A program made the position numbers and the translations under genes. From assembly GCA_021199825.1 (NCBI GenBank), contig JAJQHI010000184.1, positions 1-7,864 on the forward strand: a DNA stretch of 7,864 nt. The letters are read 5' to 3'. The notes beneath the pieces are model-generated. The model was not told where the DNA came from and made no database searches. It saw nothing but the letters and a program-made list of their open reading frames with translations. This DNA comes from Bacillota bacterium. GTDB taxonomy: Bacteria > Bacillota > Clostridia > Oscillospirales > CAG-272. Below are positions 4,986-7,864 of the stretch, piece by piece; positions within the stretch are counted from its first letter, which is position 1, and each line of letters starts with the position of its first letter.

Positions 4986-6047
4986 TCAGCTGCCTTTTAC
5001 GCAGCCGACCTGGGCGTTTGGCGATATTTCGATTGATTCGGTGTACTCCGCCGTCTCGATACGGCACTCGCTCCCGATTTTCAGTATTCTTCCGACAGCT
5101 CTCCCCGCCTTTACGCAGTCTATTGTGACGACATCCCCCACAATGGATTTTACGATTTCAGCTGTTTCGGGCGTTTCAGAAGCACCCGCTCTCGGAAGTA
5201 TCGTAATACGCTCTCCCTTGATGCTTGAAATCTCCGTCTTTTTTTCTCCGCAAAGCTCAATCTCGACTGTTTTGGCGGAAAGCCTGCCTTTGATGACAGT
5301 ACCTCCCGTTATGTGCGCACATTCCCCGCATTCAACGTCACCGTCAGCCTCAAGCGTGCCCGATACGCTCATCGTGCTGCATTGAATGTCATCCGCTGTT
5401 GAAAATATCCCGTCAACGTCGAGTGATTTGCATACGGTGTCGCCCGTAACATACGCTTTTCCGGAAATTTTCACTGAGGTATCGCACGTCAGGTCGCCGT
5501 CGGTGTCAAAATGACCGTCAACGTCCAAAGACCTGCATACCGCGCCGTCACTAAAGCTTGCGTTTCCGTTTTTCGGAACTTTCAGATCACGGCACGATAA
5601 GTCCCCGTGACAGCCCAAATTCCCACTCACATAAAGGGAATCGCAGGTTATGTCCCCGTCAATTGAGGCGCCGCCCGTAAATTTTGCGTTTGTACACGAC
5701 AAATCCCCCGCGTTGTCAAACTCGCCTGACATATCAAAGGACGCGCATGCTGTGTCCCCCTCAATGGAGGCATGCCCCGAAACGGAGAGGTCGGCGCATG
5801 TCAGGTCGCCGTCGCACTCAAGCTCTCCCGATACCTCAAGCGTCCCGCATTCAAGGTCGCCTCTTATTTTTGCGTCTCCCGAAACGCTCGTGTCCCCACA
5901 CGAAAGATCCCCGTCACACTCGAACGCGCCCGACACGGCAAGCGCACCGCATTCAAGGTCGTCCACCGCGTGAAGCGTTGAATCCACGGTCAGGGAATTG
6001 TCCTGCTCCGCACCGTCCTCGTTTTGATTGATTCGAATAGTAATCAT
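4986..6047 (-). CDS. Long bactofilin-like beta-helix protein with a 13-cysteine ladder
   Basis: 353 residues, no signal peptide or TM segment. After a short tail (MITIRINQNEDGAEQ), residues ~20-257 consist of 17-residue coils of the form VSGxxxxxGDLxCxxxx, for example VSGAFECDGDLSC and VSGDAKIRGDLEC. Cysteines fall in register at 33, 50, 67, 84, 101, 118, 135, 152, 171, 188, 206, 223 and 240. Residues ~258-350 carry the C-terminal block shared with the two smaller bactofilins in the operon (EISSIKGERITIL, SIVGDVVTIDCVKAGRAVGR, ILKIGSECRIETAEYTES). Bactofilins form right-handed beta-helices that polymerise end to end; most known ones are about 100-250 residues, so this is long. It is first in the operon, with GGAG 7 nt before ATG 6047 and a strong promoter. 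Likely role: the main filament-forming subunit, with YhbE/YhbF-like proteins as partners. The shared C-terminal block suggests a common docking or assembly site. Specific function unknown. Confidence 0.88.
   Translation of the reverse strand: MITIRINQNEDGAEQDNSLTVDSTLHAVDDLECGALAVSGAFECDGDLSCGDTSVSGDAKIRGDLECGTLEVSGELECDGDLTCADLSVSGHASIEGDTACASFDMSGEFDNAGDLSCTNAKFTGGASIDGDITCDSLYVSGNLGCHGDLSCRDLKVPKNGNASFSDGAVCRSLDVDGHFDTDGDLTCDTSVKISGKAYVTGDTVCKSLDVDGIFSTADDIQCSTMSVSGTLEADGDVECGECAHITGGTVIKGRLSAKTVEIELCGEKKTEISSIKGERITILPRAGASETPETAEIVKSIVGDVVTIDCVKAGRAVGRILKIGSECRIETAEYTESIEISPNAQVGCVKGS
5328..5951 (-). repeat. In-frame 51-bp coding repeats (17-residue coils, 34-residue super-repeat)
   Basis: Twelve intervals separate the 13 ladder cysteines: ten of 17 residues, one of 19 and one of 18. 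Coils alternate between two types. One has a hydrophobic-acidic start (VSG-A/E/N/T-F/L, as in VSGELECDGDL). The other has small-Ala (VSGDAKIRGDL, VSGHASIEGDT, FTGGASIDGDI, ISGKAYVTGDT). The true unit is therefore about 34 residues (102 bp). Extra cysteines at 44, 78 and 146 recur at multiples of 34. Confidence 0.9.
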
Positions 6048-6080
6048 CGCTTTTCTCCTTTGAGATATTAGATTGATTAT

Positions 6081-6109
6081 ATTTTATCGTAACGATGTTA
6101 CTTTGTCAA
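6081..6109 (-). promoter_or_regulatory. Promoter with internal palindrome for the bactofilin operon
   Basis: TTGACA (6109-6104, perfect -35) is separated by 17 bp from TAAAAT (6086-6081, five of six). The spacer contains the palindrome GTAAC-ATC-GTTAC (6101-6089 read on the minus strand). Transcription would start near 6074, giving a short leader of about 27 nt before ATG 6047. The palindrome's place between the two promoter elements suits an operator, possibly for the YhbD-like regulator encoded in the same operon (inference). Confidence 0.8.
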
Positions 6110-6112
6110 CCC

Positions 6113-6160
6113 CTTTTCTAAAAAAATCGAAAAAATTTTTTCTCAGCGCACGAAAAAAAT
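6113..6160. other. A/T-tract region upstream of the bactofilin promoter
   Basis: Runs of A7 (6120-6126), A6T6 (6130-6141, inside the palindrome GAAAAAATTTTTTC at 6129-6142) and A7 (6153-6159) lie just upstream of the -35 on the minus strand. Such tracts bend DNA and can act as an UP element for RNA polymerase. The last tract doubles as the U-run of the neighbouring terminator. Confidence 0.45.
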
Positions 6161-6186
6161 CGGGCCGCCCTTTTTGAGCGACCCGA
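6153..6186 (-). terminator. Rho-independent terminator after the small membrane protein gene
   Basis: On the minus strand TCGGGTCGC (6186-6178) pairs with GCGGCCCGA (6168-6160) with one mismatch, around a 9-nt loop, and is followed by T7 (6159-6153). It lies 22 nt after the stop of the 33-residue ORF and separates the alr-containing unit from the bactofilin operon. Confidence 0.82.
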
Positions 6187-6207
6187 AGCGTCTGAAATTC
6201 GGCAATT

Positions 6208-6309
6208 TTAGTTGTTGCCGGAGCAGCAGCAGAATATAATAACAAGCGCGATTATAATGACCCAGCAGATATTGTTGTCGTCAAATGCGCCTCCAAGGCA
6301 GTTGGACAT
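6208..6309 (-). CDS. 33-residue Cys-rich single-pass membrane protein
   Basis: The peptide begins MSNCLGGAFDDNNICW, continues with one hydrophobic segment (VIIIALVIIF, about residues 17-26) and ends CCCSGNN. The ATG at 6309 has GGAGG (6323-6319) 9 nt ahead, and a terminator follows the stop, so this is very probably a true small gene even though it is short. Small proteins with a central hydrophobic helix and a Cys/Gly/Asn-rich tail are frequent in Clostridia and Bacilli, and some (YjcZ-like) are found in spores; that link is loose here. Three adjacent cysteines follow the membrane helix and could be acylated, bind metal or form disulfides. It lies 82 nt downstream of the zinc-ribbon gene and is probably in the same transcript. 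Function unknown. Confidence 0.78.
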   Translation of the reverse strand: MSNCLGGAFDDNNICWVIIIALVIIFCCCSGNN

Positions 6310-6336
6310 ATTTCTTATCCTCCGTATATGGATTTG

Positions 6337-6358
6337 GGCATGCCGCTTTCGCGGTGCC
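6337..6358 (-). promoter_or_regulatory. GNRA-loop hairpin upstream of the small membrane protein gene
   Basis: In the minus-strand RNA GGCA-CCGC pairs with GCGG-(CA)-UGCC around a GAAA tetraloop: 8 bp with a 2-nt bulge. It sits between the zinc-ribbon stop (6392) and the ribosome binding site at 6323-6319. No U-run follows, so it is not a terminator. It may stabilise a processed mRNA for the abundant small product (inference). Confidence 0.4.
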
Positions 6359-6391
6359 TGATACCATCATATGAAGGGCGCGCCTTTTGTG

Positions 6392-7024
6392 TTACGTCAG
6401 AATAATGCTGTCCGTCTCAAGAAACGAAAGCGCCGTCGTCGTGCTGTTTATGGGGAAGCACCTCGACGCGCCGCACTCCGTGCATGATACAGTGACCCTG
6501 TCTTCCTCAACTGATACGTGATAATCGCCGCAGCCGTCCTCGCAGCGGCATGAGATTTTGCCCTCCTCCTCAAGGTCGCGGACGACGAAATTCACAATAT
6601 CAAAGATTTCCGGGTCAGCGATGTGCTTTTTCTTGACCTCGTTTATCTCGTCAAACGTCACATCCCCCAAAAGCTCGCGCAGCTCCTCCTCGGATTTTGT
6701 CAGCGCAAGACCGACCTCGCCGCGCCCGCCGACAAAAACAATGTCAATCCCCGTGTAGGGACATCCGAGCGTGAAAAGCTCCCGCCCGAAAAATACGCTG
6801 TCCGACACGGTGAAAACGTGCGGCGACGGACAGAAAAGACACGGCACGTAAAGCCTGATGTCGTGGTCGCGTGTATACTGAATCGTCAGCTCGCTCTGCC
6901 CGCAGTCGCATTTCAGCCTCAGCATATCGCCCGAAAGCGAAAATACGCCCACCATGCTCATTATTCCGGCACCGCAGCTGGGACAGCGGTACGCAATTAT
7001 AGTTTCCTTCTTGTCAATTACCAT
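6392..7024 (-). CDS. Uncharacterised Cys-rich zinc-ribbon protein
   Basis: 210 residues, soluble. I do not recognise a named family. Cysteine knuckles run through the whole chain: CPSC (14-17), CDC (39-41), CLFC (62-65), C88, CRCEDGC (159-165), CTEC (181-184) and C189. The first two can close one zinc ribbon (RCPSCGAG ... LKCDCGQ), and the last two another (ISCRC ... VSCTECGA). Between them lies an acidic helical stretch (about 108-156, SEEELRELLGDVTFDEINEVKKK). Start ATG 7024 has GAGG about 10 nt ahead; the gap to the alr stop is 17 nt, so the two are co-transcribed. The gene may bind nucleic acid or a protein partner through its ribbons, but nothing in the sequence fixes a function. Linkage with alr may be only positional. 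Confidence 0.8.
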   Translation of the reverse strand: MVIDKKETIIAYRCPSCGAGIMSMVGVFSLSGDMLRLKCDCGQSELTIQYTRDHDIRLYVPCLFCPSPHVFTVSDSVFFGRELFTLGCPYTGIDIVFVGGRGEVGLALTKSEEELRELLGDVTFDEINEVKKKHIADPEIFDIVNFVVRDLEEEGKISCRCEDGCGDYHVSVEEDRVTVSCTECGASRCFPINSTTTALSFLETDSIILT

Positions 7025-7041
7025 GTGTTGTCATCCTCGCT

Positions 7042-7864
7042 TCATTCGGTGTAAATGCGCGTCACGCGCTTCCCGATAAGACATACAAGCTCGTAGTTTA
7101 TGGTTCCGGCAACGTGCGCGAGATTTTCAATCATATCCCTCGGCTCGCCGAATACGGTCACCTCGTCCCCGATTTTCACATCGGGAATATCGCTTATATC
7201 AGCCATGCATTGATCCATGCATACCCGCCCTATTAAAGGCGCAGGCTGCCCGTCTATATAAACGACCCCTCCGGGCGAAAATTTGCGGATGAACCCGTCC
7301 GCGTACCCGATTGAGATTGTTGCCGCCTTAATATCCTTTTCTGTGGTGTAGGTCCCGCCGTATCCGACAGCCTCCCCCGCGTGAACCGTATGTATGTGTG
7401 AGACAACGGTCTTAAAGCTCATGACAGGCGTGAGCAGCTCCTCGCTGCCCACAAACTCGGACGGCATAAGCCCGTAAAGTATAATCCCCGCGCGAACCAT
7501 GTCAAGGTGATATTCGGGATATTTGAGTATGGCGGCGCTGTTGCACACGTGGCAAAGAAGCTTTATCCCCATATCCTCAAGCGCCGACTTAACGCCCATG
7601 AATTTTTCAAACTGAACCCTTGTCGGCTCGCTTTCCTCCTCGTCAGAGCGTGCAAAATGCGTAAACAGCCCCTCAGGGATGAGTCCCTCAAGACCCGCCG
7701 CCTCGGCTATAAGCTCCGGTGTGCCGTCCCCGTATCCAAAACCAATTCTGTTCATGCCCGTGTCGAGTTTGAAATGTACCTTTACACGACACCCAAGCCG
7801 TGAAGCCTCATCCGAAAGCGCCTTCGCGTATTCGGATGAGAAAACAGTCTGCCTTATATCATAG
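7042..7864 (-). CDS. alr: Alanine racemase, C-terminal part
   Basis: The 273 visible residues run off the right edge; with a normal length near 370-390, about 100-115 N-terminal residues, including the PLP-binding lysine, lie outside. The enzyme interconverts L- and D-alanine with PLP, supplying D-Ala for peptidoglycan in the cytoplasm. Visible hallmarks: VHFKLDTGMNRIGF (family form: K-x-D-T-G-M-x-R-x-G), CHVCNSAAIL with the serine region near PLP, DMVRAGIILYGLMPS, the EAVGYGGTY motif holding the second catalytic tyrosine, ISIGYADGF, and the C-terminal domain with GRVCMDQCMADIS and DEVTVFG. The frame remains open upstream of the internal Met at 7755, with YDIRQTVFSS preceding, so that Met is not the start. 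It is followed by the zinc-ribbon gene in a tight operon. Whether this is the biosynthetic or a catabolic copy cannot be told. Confidence 0.96.
   Translation of the reverse strand, partial: YDIRQTVFSSEYAKALSDEASRLGCRVKVHFKLDTGMNRIGFGYGDGTPELIAEAAGLEGLIPEGLFTHFARSDEEESEPTRVQFEKFMGVKSALEDMGIKLLCHVCNSAAILKYPEYHLDMVRAGIILYGLMPSEFVGSEELLTPVMSFKTVVSHIHTVHAGEAVGYGGTYTTEKDIKAATISIGYADGFIRKFSPGGVVYIDGQPAPLIGRVCMDQCMADISDIPDVKIGDEVTVFGEPRDMIENLAHVAGTINYELVCLIGKRVTRIYTE

Noticed and set aside
5328..5951. CRISPR-like array, because of regular repeats of about 51 bp
   Set aside because: The repeats are in frame, degenerate at the DNA level and encode beta-helix coils; there are no identical repeats with unique spacers and no cas genes.
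5650..6031. Long plus-strand ORFs opposite the bactofilin repeats, with periodic SPS/SPD patterns
   Set aside because: The periodicity simply mirrors the 51-bp coding repeats on the minus strand. There is no ribosome binding site, and the minus-strand protein fits a known family.

Overview
The window looks like a chromosomal segment of an anaerobic Clostridia-type Firmicute, most likely a gut Oscillospiraceae-like or uncultured lineage. The reasons are strong AGGAGG-type ribosome binding sites, roughly balanced GC, a sigma/anti-sigma pair of a type common in Clostridia, a YhbD/YhbE/YhbF-like locus, and a Cys-rich miniature membrane protein. This placement is inference. I see no tRNA, rRNA, CRISPR array, transposase or phage gene.

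Layout. Positions 1-188 (minus) hold the start of a GH127/DUF1680-like glycosidase with its own promoter. Divergent from it, 438-2820 (plus) is a four-gene operon: a sigma-70 family regulator, a one-TM anti-sigma-like protein overlapping it by ATGA, a lipoprotein paralogous to that protein's extracellular domain, and a second lipoprotein with a YobA/DUF3221-like domain. A perfect hairpin terminator (2846-2869) separates this operon from a convergent minus-strand operon (6047 to 2892). That operon encodes three bactofilin-like beta-helix proteins and a YhbD-like HTH regulator, in the order long bactofilin, YhbD-like, bactofilin, bactofilin. It has a near-consensus promoter (TTGACA-17-TAAAAT) with a GTAAC-N3-GTTAC palindrome inside the spacer. 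Further upstream on the minus strand, an alanine racemase (partial), a Cys-rich zinc-ribbon protein and a 33-residue membrane peptide end at a terminator (6153-6186).

Two things stand out. First, the 353-residue bactofilin is built of 17-residue coils, each with one cysteine in register. This gives an unbroken 13-cysteine ladder, with a two-coil (34-residue) super-repeat laid over it. Second, the sigma operon carries the trace of a tandem duplication of about 570 bp. It seems to have made a new chimeric lipoprotein by joining the signal peptide of one gene to the extracellular domain of the anti-sigma-like gene; a segment of about 205 bp remains nearly identical while the cores have diverged.

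Working model (inference): the plus operon is an envelope-sensing sigma circuit with surface-anchored accessory proteins, and the minus operon builds a cytoplasmic bactofilin scaffold. Nothing in the sequence links the two directly beyond their convergent placement.
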